Shown: positions 49,019-59,329 of the stretch, piece after piece
How positions within the stretch are numbered: position 1 is the first letter of the stretch
Layout: each line of letters begins with the position of its first letter
Assembly: GCA_030549775.1 (NCBI GenBank)
Contig: CM060177.1
Span: 46,402,244-46,466,243, forward strand
DNA: 64,000 nt
Origin: Tamarix chinensis
Taxonomy: Eukaryota; Streptophyta; Magnoliopsida; Caryophyllales; Tamaricaceae
Direction of reading: 5' to 3'
Notes under the pieces: model-generated
Told to the model about the DNA's origin: nothing
The model's database searches: none
The model's input: the letters and a program-made list of their open reading frames with translations, nothing else
Translations under genes and position numbers: made by a program

Positions 49019-51277
49019 TTAGAATTTATCATCCGGCACAAAGCCTTGCTGCAGCATTTCATCATGAAACCGAAAAGCTTCTTTCAGGTTTTCCTGGCTA
49101 ACATGACCATTGATCAGCATTGTATATGTTGATCTATCAGGGCTCACTTTGTTCTCAATCATTTTTCTGTAGATCAAATTTGCCTCTTGCATTCTACCTT
49201 GCCTACAAAAACCATCCAGTACGACATTGTACGATATAACATCAGGCAATACTCCCTGGTTTTCCATTCTATTAAGAATCATAAAAGCTCTGTCCATGTT
49301 TTCTTCTTTAATAAAACCATGTATAAGTGTGTTATATGTAATGTTATCAGCTTTGATGCCTTTTTCCATCATTTCATTCAGGAACTCCTCTGCTTTCTCT
49401 GCATCTGCTGATCGGCAGTAACCTTTTATGAGAGCATTACAAGTTATGATGGTGGGCTCAATACCTTTGCAAACCATATCATCCCACAGCATGGACGCCT
49501 CTGCAATGCCTCCCAAGCTACAAAATCCATTGATAAGAGTACTATAGGAAATATGATTTGGAGCAAGACCACGAACCATCATGTCCCTCCACAATTCATT
49601 AGCATTTTCCATATCCCCTTCCTTGCAAAAACCATCCATCATGGTATTGTATGTGATAATATCAGGTTTGAGATTTTTCTGAATCATAGTTTGAAACAAG
49701 GTCATTGCTTTGTTCATGTTCCCACACTTGCAATAACCATGAATCAGTGTTGAGTATGTGCAGAAATCAGGATGCACACCCCTCTGCACCATCTCATCAA
49801 GAAGCTGATCAGCTTCAAACAACATTTTTTCTTTGCACAGCCCATGCAAAATTGTGTTATATGTAACCACATCCATAAAACAACCTTGCTCAATCATTTC
49901 ATCTCGCATTCTCAAAGCATCTGATATAGCACCTTTTCTACAAAAGCCACCTATGAGAATAGTGTAAACAACACTATCTGGTATCACACCATCCTGCTTC
50001 ATAGCTTTAAAGGACATCAGGGCTCGATCAAGATGTCCGTTCCTCGCAAGCACTCCAATAACTGAACTGTAACTAAATAAATCAGGAACAACACCTTGGT
50101 GCACCATCTCATCAAAAAGTTTCTCAGCATCCTGGATATCATTATTTCTAGAGCATTCTATAAGCAATGTGTTATAACTTGTATTATCAGGACAAACTCC
50201 AACTTGCCACATCTCACCCAAAATTGCCTTTGCTCTACTATATCTTGCAGTTCTACATAAACCAATTAACACAGCATTGTATGTAATGAGACTTGGTTTC
50301 AATCCCTTACGTGTCATCAAATCCATCACTCCAAAAGCCTCATCCATGCACCCTCTTCGGCAATATGCGTTGATGAGTGTATTATATGTAACCATGTCAG
50401 GAAAAACCCCTCTTCCTTCCATTTCCACTAAGAATGACTTTGAATTCTCAATTTTGCCATCTTTGCACAAAGCATTAATCATGATATTTAGTGTATAAAC
50501 ATTCACTTGAATCCCACTTCGTATAACTTCTCCGTACACCTCCCATGCCAAATGAACCCATCCAACTTTGACCAATCCACCGAGGAGACCGTTACAAGCA
50601 TTAACCGAAACACAAAACCCTCTACTTCTCAAGACCTTATACGCCTCGGAAGCTTCCCGTAGCTTCTTAGCTTGAACGTAAGTCCTAATCAACAAATCAA
50701 AAACACCTGAATTCAACCCGCCAAATTTTTCATTACCCCAAATCATGGAATCAACAACTTCAATCCTAGATATCCCACTTTTTCGCACCATTCGAAGTAT
50801 CAAAGCTTGGGCATCCGATGCCTTCCTACTCCTAACCAATACATGTACCATACAGCCTAATGACAACGTTGAGTGTCGGAAATTCGGGCAAGTACACAAC
50901 AAATATTCAATAAATTTGACACCCATAGATAAGTTGTCACGACATCGACACAGAATTTCAACGATATCCGACACGCTTAGCTGGAAAAAGGTTCTGCTGT
51001 TCTGAAAGAACTGAAAGTCACCTCGCTTAAGGTAGAATAGAACTTTTTCGACCACGAACGAATCCCTTGTAAATGAATGTATATCTTGTTGGCTCCGAAC
51101 TGATGACGGGTGCGTCCCTAAGGTTGCAACAGCAGTGGAGTAGCAGGCGGTGGCGATTGTAGCGGAGGGAGTTTGCAGTGATGAGATTTCGATGTGAGCT
51201 GCAAGTACTGCAGAGAGAGCAACTGACCCAAAATTTTGGACTTGTGGAAGAACTGACGGCCGTCGAGCGCCGCTCAT
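49019..51277 (-). CDS. P-class pentatricopeptide repeat protein (At5g01110-like)
   Basis: Intronless frame, 752 residues from the ATG at 51277, TAA at 49019. It ends in 16 uninterrupted 35-residue PPR motifs (50710-49031; residues about 190-749) followed by only DKF. A degenerate motif precedes them. No E, DYW or SMR domain, so P class: RNA binding in mitochondria or plastids for transcript processing, stability or translation. Repeats such as VVTYNTILHGLCKE and GLKPSLITYNAVL are typical, and the order of sequence recalls Arabidopsis At5g01110 (from memory). The first 60 residues are rich in A, S and R with few acids, fitting an organelle targeting peptide. The frame is open upstream: the next in-frame ATG is at 51454, at the junction with an LTR, giving 811 residues; before that only a GTG inside the LTR. 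Which ATG is used is not decidable here. No defect is seen in the coding part. Confidence 0.92.
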   Translation of the reverse strand: MSGARRPSVLPQVQNFGSVALSAVLAAHIEISSLQTPSATIATACYSTAVATLGTHPSSVRSQQDIHSFTRDSFVVEKVLFYLKRGDFQFFQNSRTFFQLSVSDIVEILCRCRDNLSMGVKFIEYLLCTCPNFRHSTLSLGCMVHVLVRSRKASDAQALILRMVRKSGISRIEVVDSMIWGNEKFGGLNSGVFDLLIRTYVQAKKLREASEAYKVLRSRGFCVSVNACNGLLGGLVKVGWVHLAWEVYGEVIRSGIQVNVYTLNIMINALCKDGKIENSKSFLVEMEGRGVFPDMVTYNTLINAYCRRGCMDEAFGVMDLMTRKGLKPSLITYNAVLIGLCRTARYSRAKAILGEMWQVGVCPDNTSYNTLLIECSRNNDIQDAEKLFDEMVHQGVVPDLFSYSSVIGVLARNGHLDRALMSFKAMKQDGVIPDSVVYTILIGGFCRKGAISDALRMRDEMIEQGCFMDVVTYNTILHGLCKEKMLFEADQLLDEMVQRGVHPDFCTYSTLIHGYCKCGNMNKAMTLFQTMIQKNLKPDIITYNTMMDGFCKEGDMENANELWRDMMVRGLAPNHISYSTLINGFCSLGGIAEASMLWDDMVCKGIEPTIITCNALIKGYCRSADAEKAEEFLNEMMEKGIKADNITYNTLIHGFIKEENMDRAFMILNRMENQGVLPDVISYNVVLDGFCRQGRMQEANLIYRKMIENKVSPDRSTYTMLINGHVSQENLKEAFRFHDEMLQQGFVPDDKF

Positions 51278-51280
51278 TTT

Positions 51281-51450
51281 CGCTGGCTGCTGGAATGAGA
51301 AATTGCTTTCCTCCCAAGCTCCTCCAACGTCTGAGCAGAACCGCGCGGAATTATGCTTTGTTTGGATTGCGGCGGAACCGGTGAATCGGATCAATCGTTC
51401 AAGTTCATTATTTCTCTCTACGCCTATCACCGTAGTCGGTTGGGGCCGCG
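51281..51450 (-). repeat. Duplicated PPR 5' region, copy A (gene-proximal)
   Basis: Directly adjoins the ATG at 51277 and is repeated in direct orientation at 56642-56812. Shared blocks include AAATTGCTTTCCTCCCAAGC, AACGTCTGAGCAGAACCG and GATTGCGGCGGAACCGGTGA. About 11 substitutions and one 3-bp indel over about 150 bp. The indel keeps the frame. Copy A reads ACG where copy B reads ATG at the matching codon (minus strand, about 51433). Confidence 0.9.
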
Positions 51451-51453
51451 TCA

Positions 51454-51724
51454 TGATACAGATCAGAGAAAATTTCCAACCCAGGTGACCCAAAGAACTA
51501 GAATAGGTCTCGAGAGCAGGAAAAATCAGCACTTAGAGCAGAGCATAAGAGTGAGGTAGAATTGTAATTTTACGCATAGCCTCTCATTCATCATCACAAC
51601 CCATATATCGGGACTACAGGTGGAATTCGTTAAGAGGGTAATTATAAGCTACACAGCGGACTACAGTAAGAGAAAGAAAAACGGATACGACAAAATGGCT
51701 TGGTTACATAAGAGAGTCGTATCA
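51454..51724 (-). repeat. 3' LTR of the chromovirus
   Basis: 271 bp, plus-strand ends TGATACAG and GTCGTATCA. Being on the same strand as the PPR gene and directly upstream of it, any promoter activity in it would read into that gene. The last base on the minus strand supplies the A of an in-frame ATG (51454-51452). Confidence 0.95.
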
Positions 51725-51740
51725 ATACTCCCCCCCTCAG
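51725..51740 (-). promoter_or_regulatory. Polypurine tract
   Basis: On the minus strand TGAGGGGGGGAGTAT lies directly before the 3' LTR, the expected place and composition of the plus-strand primer. Confidence 0.85.
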
Positions 51741-51753
51741 TTAACCCTTGACC

Positions 51754-53834
51754 TCAAGGGTGAAACGTTGGAAACTTAGCCCGGAGGTCTTCATAATATT
51801 CCCACGTAGCATCTTCGGCCGTACCATTCGTCCATTGAACCAAAACTTGGGTAGCAGCAGCATTTCCCCTTTTGACAAAGCGGCGATCCAGTATAGCCTC
51901 CGGCTCATACAGTAAGTCCGAAGTGGTGCGAAAGGATGGGATGGAAGTGCGAACTGTGTGATTCCCATGCTTCTTCTTAAGACGAGAGACATGGAAGACG
52001 GGGTGGACTGCAGCCTGTGGAGGAAGAGAAAGTCTGTAAGCCACTGCTCCAATCTTGTCAAGCACTTGGTAAGGACCATAGAAACGTGGGGAGAGCTTAT
52101 GGACAGCACGATGAGCCACAGAGTGTTGTTTGTAGGGCTGTAGCTTGACATACACCCAGTCTCCAATGCTGAAATTCTTCTCTTTTCGATGTTTGTCTGC
52201 TTGCTGCTTCATTCGATCTTGCGCCTTAGCAAGGTGATCTTTAAGAACCTTAAGAGCATTCTCTCGGGCAGTGAGGGACCTATCCACAGCAGCAACAGAA
52301 GAATCTCCAGGAAAATAGGGTAGATGTATGGGTGGAGGTTGACCATACAATATTTCATATGGTGTAGCTTGAGCAGCCGTGTGGAAGGTTGAATTGTACC
52401 AAAATTCAGCAAGTGGAAGCCACTTACTCCATTCGCTAGGAAAGTCACCTGTCATACACCTGAGGTAATTCTCTAGGCACCTGTTGAGGACCTCAGACTG
52501 CCCATCCGTTTGAGGGTGGTAGGAAGATGAGAGTTGAAGTTGAACCCCCTGCTGCTTGAATATCTCCTGCCAAAAAGTGCTAATAAAAATAGGGTCTCGA
52601 TCACTTGTGATGCTTTGGGGTAGGCCATGCAACCTATACACTGTATCTATAAACTTTTCTTCTACCATGGATGCCGTGTAGGGGTGGCTCAAAGCAATAA
52701 AGTGGCCATATTTGCTGAGTCGGTCTATGACCACCATAATAACATCCTTACCGTAGGATTTCGGTAAGCCTTCTATAAAATCCAAGTTGATATCAGTCCA
52801 AACAGTTGTGGGAATAGGGAGGGGCTGGAGGAGGCCGGTTTGGCCTTGGGTATCATACTTGTTTTTTTGGCATACATCACACGCCCGGACATACTCTCGC
52901 ACATCCTTCTTCATACCCTTCCAATAGAGTAAAGCAGCAAGCTTCTTGTAAGTAGCATGTACCCCCGAGTGACCACCTGCTGAAGTATCATGATAAAGAT
53001 GAATTAGCTTTTGCCGTAACGCCCTACCCGTGCCCACTACTAGCTTCCCTTTTCTCCTTAATAAATTCTGGCAATATGAGTACTTAGGGTGATGGTGTGG
53101 ATTCTGCTGCAAGCCTTCCAGAATTTCTGTCAAGTGAGGATCATTGGCCCAACTGTCTCGAATATCATTCAGCAAGGGATGATGACCAATAGTAAAAGTC
53201 ATGGCAAAAAGTTCAGACCCAGTAGCTCTTGATAAAGCATCTGCAGCTACATTTTCCCTTCCCTTTTTATAAATAATTTCATAATCATAGGACATAAGCT
53301 TTGCCAACCACATCTGCTGAAAAGGAGTCGTAATCTTTTGCTCAAGCAAATATTTCAAGGGTTGGTGGTCAGTCCGTATCTTAAAGTGCCTTCCCCTTAC
53401 ATAGTGCTCCCACTTATCTATTGCAAACAAAATAGCCAGCATCTCTTTTTCATACACAGAAAGGCCTTGATGCTTAGGAGAGAAGGTCTTGCTTATGTAC
53501 GCAATGGGGTGGCCTTCCTGCATCAGAACAGCCCCCATACCCACTGAAGAAGCATCAGTTTCAATAATAAACTCCTTGGTAAAGTCTGGTAGGCCTAGTA
53601 CAGAAGCGGTTGTAAGAGCCTCTTTCAACAGTTCGAAAGCAATTCTTGCTTCTTCCGACCATTTGAAGTTGTTCTTCTTCAGCATTTCAGTTAAAGGCCT
53701 GCAAATCAAGCCATAACTCTTCACAAACCTCCTATAATAGCCGGTGAGACCAAGGAAACCTCTAAGTTGAGTCAAATCTCTAGGAAGAGGCCAGGCTTGC
53801 ACGGCCTTAATCTTTGCTGGATCAGTAGCTACCC
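51754..53834 (-). pseudogene. Chromovirus pol: RNase H, integrase, chromodomain
   Basis: One long frame of about 680 residues from 53802 to 51754. Order: end of RT connection (LRGFLGLTGYYRRFVKSYG), RNase H (IIETDASSVGMGAVL, YEKEMLAI, RTDHQPLKYL, ADALSR), integrase zinc domain (H and H around HDTSAGGH, then CDVC), catalytic core with D in DFIEGLPKSYG, D in ITSDRDPIFIS and E in GQSEVLNR, the GPYQVLDKIG segment, and a C-terminal chromodomain (EAILDRRF...VLVQW...ATWEYYEDL). This part is undamaged in itself, but a frame change at about 53835 separates it from RT. The chromodomain would target integration to chromatin marks in an active relative. Confidence 0.93.
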
Positions 53835-54320
53835 CTTTCCATTGATATCACATGGCGGAGGTACTCCAAGCTTTCAGCTCCAAAATTGCATTTGCTCTCC
53901 TTAGCATATAGCTCATGAGACTTGAGTAACTCCAAGGTAACGACCAAATGCTCCAAATGAATCTCCCAATCCTTGCTATAGATCAAGATATCATCAAAGA
54001 AAACTAAAATGAATTTCCGCAAGTAGGGCTTAAAGATTTGGTTCATGAGTGATTGGAAGGTGGAGGGTGCGTTGGTTAAGCCAAAAGGCATAACCAAATA
54101 CTCATAGTGCCCTTCATGGGTTTTAAAAGCGGTTTTGGGTATATCGGGTGGATACATCCGAATTTGGTGATAACCCGATCTTAGGTCAAGCTTAGAAAAA
54201 AACTTCGCCCCATGCAGCTCTTCAAGCAATTCTTCTATAACCGGAATAGGGAATTTGTCCTTTATGGTGTGTTTATTCAACTCCATATAATCAACACACA
54301 ACCTCCAGCTGCTGTCTTTT
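53835..54320 (-). pseudogene. Chromovirus pol: reverse transcriptase core
   Basis: The frame 54301-53822 carries [37 protein letters not shown] and the catalytic [10 protein letters not shown] (FFDD in place of the common YVDD). It is cut at both ends by frame changes: a lost base in an A run near 54320 and a change in a G/A run near 53835. Confidence 0.93.
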
Positions 54321-55313
54321 TTTTAACTAATACAATGGGAGAAGAATAGGGACTAGTGCTGACCTGAATGATCCCTGCATGTAACATCTCCTTGACTAAC
54401 CTTTCCACCTCATCTTTCTGAACAGAGGAGTATCTATAAGGCCTTAGGTTGATGGGGTTGGTTCCTTGCTTGAGAGGAATTTTATGATCATTAGATCTGA
54501 TTGGGGGCAGGCCTTGAGGAACTGAGAATACTTTTGCAAATTTACTGAGTACCTCTTGTAAACCAGGCTGCCTATTTGTGTCTGCTTCATGCTGAGGCAG
54601 TGACAAGGAGGTGAATAGTTCAGGATCTATTCCCTGACCTTGTAGAGCAAACAATTGCACTACAGCTTGCTCTAGGCTATTGTTGAGTGCCTTACCTACC
54701 TCCTTGCCCTTGAGACATCTAGCCTTTAACCTCTTGGACCCCCTTAAGACAATCCTTCTCCCTTGGACTGTGAATTCCATGCTTAGCTGCTGGAAGTTCC
54801 AAGTTATACGCCCCAAGGTGGACAGCCACTGTACTCCGAGCACCATTTCACACCCTCCCAAGGGTAAGATCATGACATCCCCCTTGAACTCATGGTCAGC
54901 CAACTTCCATGCCAAGCCCCTGCATACAAGCGTATTATGAAGCTCACTACCATCGGCTACTACAATAGTAAGGGCTTGAATAGCAGTCATCTGACACCCT
55001 AGTTGTTTTGCCACCTGGAGGTCAAGGAAATTGTGAGTAGACCCGCTATCAATAAGAATACTGACAGGTCTCCTTTTAACTTGCCCTGTCACTCTCATAG
55101 TGTGGTATGTAGGGGTTCCACTCAAGGCATGAACAGAGATCTGAGGAGTCTCCTCGGTAGGTTGCTCATCTTCAATTTCCCTTGAAGCTTCCACTATCTC
55201 ATCTTGGTCTTCCTCCATAATGTCCATGAAGAAAATCTGTCTCCTTGCACATCTATGACCTGGATGAAATTTTTTAGGGCACCAGAAGCACTCATTCCGA
55301 GCTCTTTTAGCTC
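54321..55313 (-). pseudogene. Chromovirus zinc knuckle, protease and RT N-terminus
   Basis: The frame that runs through 55227-54277 also holds, upstream of its first ATG, a CCHC zinc knuckle (CFWCPKKFHPGHRC, 55290-55249). Then come the aspartic protease with the active site ILIDSGSTHNFLD and the flap-like ADGSE, GVQWLSTLG, and the start of RT ([27 protein letters not shown]). It is separated from gag by a frame change near 55314. Confidence 0.9.
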
Positions 55314-56339
55314 ATCTTGTGATAATGTTCTCAGGTTTCGATTTGAGTTTATTCTGTTGTGAGTATTAAGTGTAGCTGGTCTGGGGTTGTGGTTGGTGTA
55401 CCTGTGATCAGGTCTAGGACTGGGTAATAAGGGTGGCTTGGTTGAGGGCCGAGGGTTTTGGGCGTGAAGGGCTGCTTGTTGCAGTTTGGCCAAGTTATAT
55501 GCATCCTTGAGTGTGTGAGGTCTGAACATCCATATTTGTGTCTGGATTGAAGGGAGCAATCCTCCCAAGAAGCAACTAATAGCATACTCCTCAGGGAGGT
55601 TAACACGGTTTAACAGGGCATCAAATTTATCCTGATATTCCATCAAACTACCTGTCTGCTTCAGGTTTGTGATGTCGGATATAGGGTCATCATAAGGGGA
55701 TGAATCAAAACGGCAAATGATAGCTTCAGTGTACTCATCCCATGTAAGGTATGCAGGATGTGGTCGAGTCTTCAAGTAAGTCTGGTGCCATTGAAGAGCA
55801 AGGCCTTCAAGGTGGATGGAAGCTATGCTAACCTTCCCATTCTCTGGTGTGCCATCCATTTTGAAGAATTGATTGGCCCTGTAAATCCACCCTTGGACAT
55901 CTTCACCGCCAAACTTTGGAAATTCAATTCTAGTCAAGCGAGTGGGAATCTGATAATGGCCTAGGTGAGGGTAAGAATTTTGCAAAACAGATGGTGGGTG
56001 TGGATTTACGGGATGAGTTTCGTGGGTTTGAGGAGTTGGATGTCGTGGGTTTTGGTTTGGTGGTTCAGAATCATGTAACGGGACTTATTGGAGTTGAGGG
56101 GAATTAGATGAAGAGGGATTAAAGTTCATCGGCTGACCTACGGATTGAGACTGAGCTTGCGAGAGTAAGGTTCTCATGGCGGCCAAATTCTCTTGCTAGG
56201 AATTAGAGATGGCATTAGCAATGGAGTCGGCAACGATTTGCTGCAGCTCCTCCTTCAATGACGTTTTCCATTGTTCCATGGAATCCTTCAACTGGTCCAA
56301 CTCCCGTCTCATGTCTGTCAATCGGGTACCGTCCGCCAT
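55314..56339 (-). pseudogene. Chromovirus gag
   Basis: Start ATG at 56339, 12 bases inside the primer-binding site, giving MADGTRLTDMRRELDQL and a short coiled coil. In-frame stops at 56196 (TAG) and 56085 (TAA). The retrotrans-gag domain follows from 55985 (TRIEFPKFGGEDVQGW, ASIHLEGLALQWHQ, EYQDKFDALLNRV, CFLGGLLPSIQ). A frame change near 55314 hides the zinc knuckle in another phase. Confidence 0.9.
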
Positions 56340-56350
56340 AGTCGTAAGAT

Positions 56351-56366
56351 GAGAGCTCTGATACCA
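56351..56366 (-). promoter_or_regulatory. Primer-binding site, initiator methionine tRNA type
   Basis: Minus strand TGGTATCAGAGCTCTC lies one base inside the 5' LTR. TGGTATCAGAGC is the usual site complementary to the 3' end of plant initiator methionine tRNA. Confidence 0.92.
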
Positions 56367-56367
56367 A

Positions 56368-56638
56368 TGATATAGATCAGAGAAAATTTCCAACCCAGGT
56401 GACCCAAGGAACCAGAATAGGTCTCGAGAGCAGGAAAAATCAGCATTTAGAACAGAGCATAAGAGTGAGGTAGAATTGCAATTTTACGCATAGCCTCTCA
56501 TTCATCATCACAGCCCATATATCGGGACTACAGGTGGAGTTTGTTAAGAGTGTAATTATAAGCTACACAGCGGACTACAGTAAGAGAAAGAAAAACAGAT
56601 AGGACAAAATGGCTTGGTTACATAAGAGAGTCGTATCA
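56368..56638 (-). repeat. 5' LTR of the chromovirus
   Basis: 271 bp, plus-strand ends TGATATAG and GTCGTATCA, same length as the 3' LTR with 12 substitutions and no indel. It is followed by CGTCG, the second target-duplication copy. Confidence 0.95.
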
Positions 56639-56641
56639 CGT

Positions 56642-56812
56642 CGCTAGCTTGCTGGACCGAGAAATTGCTTTCCTCCCAAGCTCCAACGTCTGAGCAGAAC
56701 CGTGGTGACTTATGCTTTGTTTGGATTGCGGCGGAACCGGTGAATCGGATCATTCGTTCACGTTCACTATTTCTCTCTACACCTATTACCATGGTCGGTT
56801 GGGGCTGGGTGA
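56642..56812 (-). repeat. Duplicated PPR 5' region, copy B (distal)
   Basis: Direct repeat of copy A. It starts right at the target duplication of the retrotransposon, so copies A and B were adjacent before insertion. Copy B holds an ATG (minus strand, 56792) followed by VIGVER that lines up with the PPR upstream frame, but the frame runs into the 5' LTR and stops at 56556. The DNA to its right (from 56813) is the likely original upstream region of the gene. Confidence 0.88.
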
Positions 56813-58000
56813 TCCGAGTGAATATAAGGAATTTAGATAAAATTATTTTAATTTTATTTAACTTCGAATGAGTTAAGGTGGATAAAGGTTATATCATATA
56901 TGTGTCAGCTTTCCCTCTATAAAGTGATTTGAGAAGATTTAAGTGAAATTATTAACCGTCGTTACCCTAATTAAATAGTATTAAATATGCATCCAACCAA
57001 ATAAATAGAGATAGATAATTTCATATACAGTGATGTATTATGATCTAAACAAACATTCAAAATCAACTAATCAAGATAAATGCTAATAATTTAAGTTTTT
57101 TTTTTGTCAAATGTTGCAATGTTACGGTTTTATTTCCGATATTCATCCATAATAGATTAATATATAACTCAAATATATTCAATCCTAAATGAGTTTAAAA
57201 AATAGAAATTTGTCATAAAAACTCATGTTACTTAGAACTATCTCCAAACAAAATGAATAGTTTCATTCTCATCCTACTTTATAGGATTTCTTAAATTAGA
57301 GGACTTATATTTTTATTTTTTTTATTAAGGTTTAATTTTGTTTTATTTTTGTGAATGTATACTTTAAATTTATCATATTTTAGTTAACTTGCTTGTAATT
57401 AAATTTAAATAAATTTTAAAAGTAAAATAATTAAAATATGTTAGATTTAAACTTTGACTAACCTTACAAAGAGAAGTATATATAGTGAACAACTTAGTGA
57501 AATTGTAAAAATTAGGTCATCAACCTAACATTTGACTTATCTTTATAACTCTAATTTTCAAGCCAAAAACTTGATTTGTTGATGTTCATTTGTGCTATAA
57601 GGTACAACAAGGATTTGCATCTCAAGCTCAAGTGGTAAAAAACTCAATATTCGATGTCTAAGTATTCTGAAGCCTACTAAACTTCATTCTTAGTTAGGGT
57701 TATTACAAACCTAATAAAGTAAAACTCAATCACCAACAACATTACTTCAATCAAGCAAGTGATGTAGGAGTATCATTAATTTATGATCACAATATCATTA
57801 TTAATTTTTCCAAGTTTGAGAGCCATAAAACGCTTCTTATTTGGGTAAATTAATCATTCAATAAAACCTAGCTATGGAAGTCATACAAGTCATGCAAAAG
57901 TTGCCAAACCTTTTCCTTGTACCCTTCAAAACCAACCAAAAAGATGGCACCTAAGGCCATTTTCTTTCAAGCTTTTCCCCATCTTTTTACCTATTTTTCC
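56813..58000. other. AT-rich intergenic, candidate original PPR promoter region
   Basis: No gene. Highly AT-rich, with many short A/T runs. If the duplication model is right, the ancestral promoter of the PPR gene lies in the first few hundred bases. No individual element can be named with confidence. Confidence 0.4.
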
Positions 58001-58078
58001 TGACACCCCTAAATTCACTATTAAAAAATTTGGTTTTATTTAAAAAAAATAGTGGAAGTAAAAAGTAAAAACTGTTAT

Positions 58079-58425
58079 AGCTGGTGGATTGGAAACATAC
58101 AATGCAAAACGCACCTGACCACTATTATTCGTCGGTGGATCGATCTCCAGGACTCCCTACACATGGCCACTATTATTCGCTGGTGGACCGGTCTAGCCCC
58201 AACTCACATGGGTTCCACTATAAGTGATTAGTGTCTTTCCAAGATTTGGTTTATTGAGTTCGGGATCTTCCCCTATTCTAACCAATGGACCGAAATACAC
58301 ATATACATCTTCTAGGACAGAGCGCTCCTAGGCCACTATTATAACCGGTGGACCAGTACACGTATACATCTTCCAAGACAGAGCATTTTTGGGCCACTAT
58401 TATAAACGGTGGACCGGTACACATG
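58079..58425. repeat. S7 hairpin array
   Basis: Four to five modules with CCACTATTAT and forms of CCGGTGGACCGG. CTAGGA pairs with TCCTAG (58312-58331), and at about 58372-58392 CCAAGA pairs with TTTTGG at the same place in the next module. Confidence 0.75.
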
Positions 58426-59329
58426 ATATAATCCATTAAGGACTGGCTCAATAATGTTTTGATTTACATGATTAGTGTTTTCCCTTTTAATTAGCACAAC
58501 AGTTCCATTTATTTAACTCAAGCGGGAGATCAAGAACTCGGAGACGTAAAGGTACACTGGTCATACTGGCACATGCAAGCAACACAATACCCTTCGACCA
58601 TCTACCTAGGGACACAAAGGTACCCTGGTCGCACTGGTGCACGAGAACATACAATACCCTACCGACAAAGACACATGATCCATAAGTATGCATACCCCAT
58701 AAATAGGTCCGTAGAGCTAGATGGAGTAAGATGTAGTACTTGGCTGGGGCACTAAGGCACACTAGCAAATACCAGAATAATTGTTTGCTAAACCACATCT
58801 TTAGGGTAACAACCCCTAAGGAGCTATCATTCCTGATCTCAAAGTCTTCCACTTTATTTATTAATGTCTTAAGTAAGGTGACCACGAACAACACAACAAC
58901 CACACACTTATTCATGCCCATTTGTTTATGTCATTATAAAGTATTCCTGATTCATACAGTTATCCATATTAACCTAAAGAAACCACTAAGGACATCCATA
59001 TATCATCCAATTCCAATTCAGGATTCGTTTCCATTTATTCATATGCCATAAGGGTTATCACATCATGATATGGTCTTAGAGCTTGGTTAGTCCATATCAA
59101 AGGATCATGGAATACTTAACCCTAGCATGCCCTTATATCACATCCAATACACATTATCATGCACGATTAATGACTAAAATGCCCCTTCCATGAATATGAG
59201 ATAAACACCATATCACACCCTTATATTATTATTCAATGTCACTTAGGTCTAAGTATGGAGACTTATTTAATCTGTTGACAGGCTTTATGCAAGTTACTGA
59301 CTTACCCCCACCATCCTTACAAAACTCCT

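Larger units (their letters stand above)
51454..56638 (-). mobile_element. Complete Ty3/gypsy chromovirus (probably Reina-type), inactivated
   Basis: 5185 bp with two 271-bp LTRs (TG...CA), a primer-binding site complementary to initiator methionine tRNA, a polypurine tract, gag with zinc knuckle, protease, RT, RNase H, integrase and a C-terminal chromodomain, in that order on the minus strand. Target duplication is CGTCA/CGTCG (4 of 5). Short LTRs, small size and the chromodomain point to the Reina lineage, by inference. The polyprotein is broken by two stops in gag and three frame changes (about 55314, 54320, 53835), so it cannot be autonomous. The LTRs differ at 12 of 271 sites (10 transitions, 2 transversions). 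Confidence 0.95.

Noticed and set aside
51454..51532. Start of the PPR protein at the first possible codon of the open frame (51532)
   Set aside because: The codon there is GTG and lies within the LTR; plant genes start at ATG, so 51454 or 51277 are the options.
49187..51559. Plus-strand reading frames of 60-86 residues opposite the PPR gene
   Set aside because: They are antisense shadows of the PPR repeats and LTR, without own coding features.
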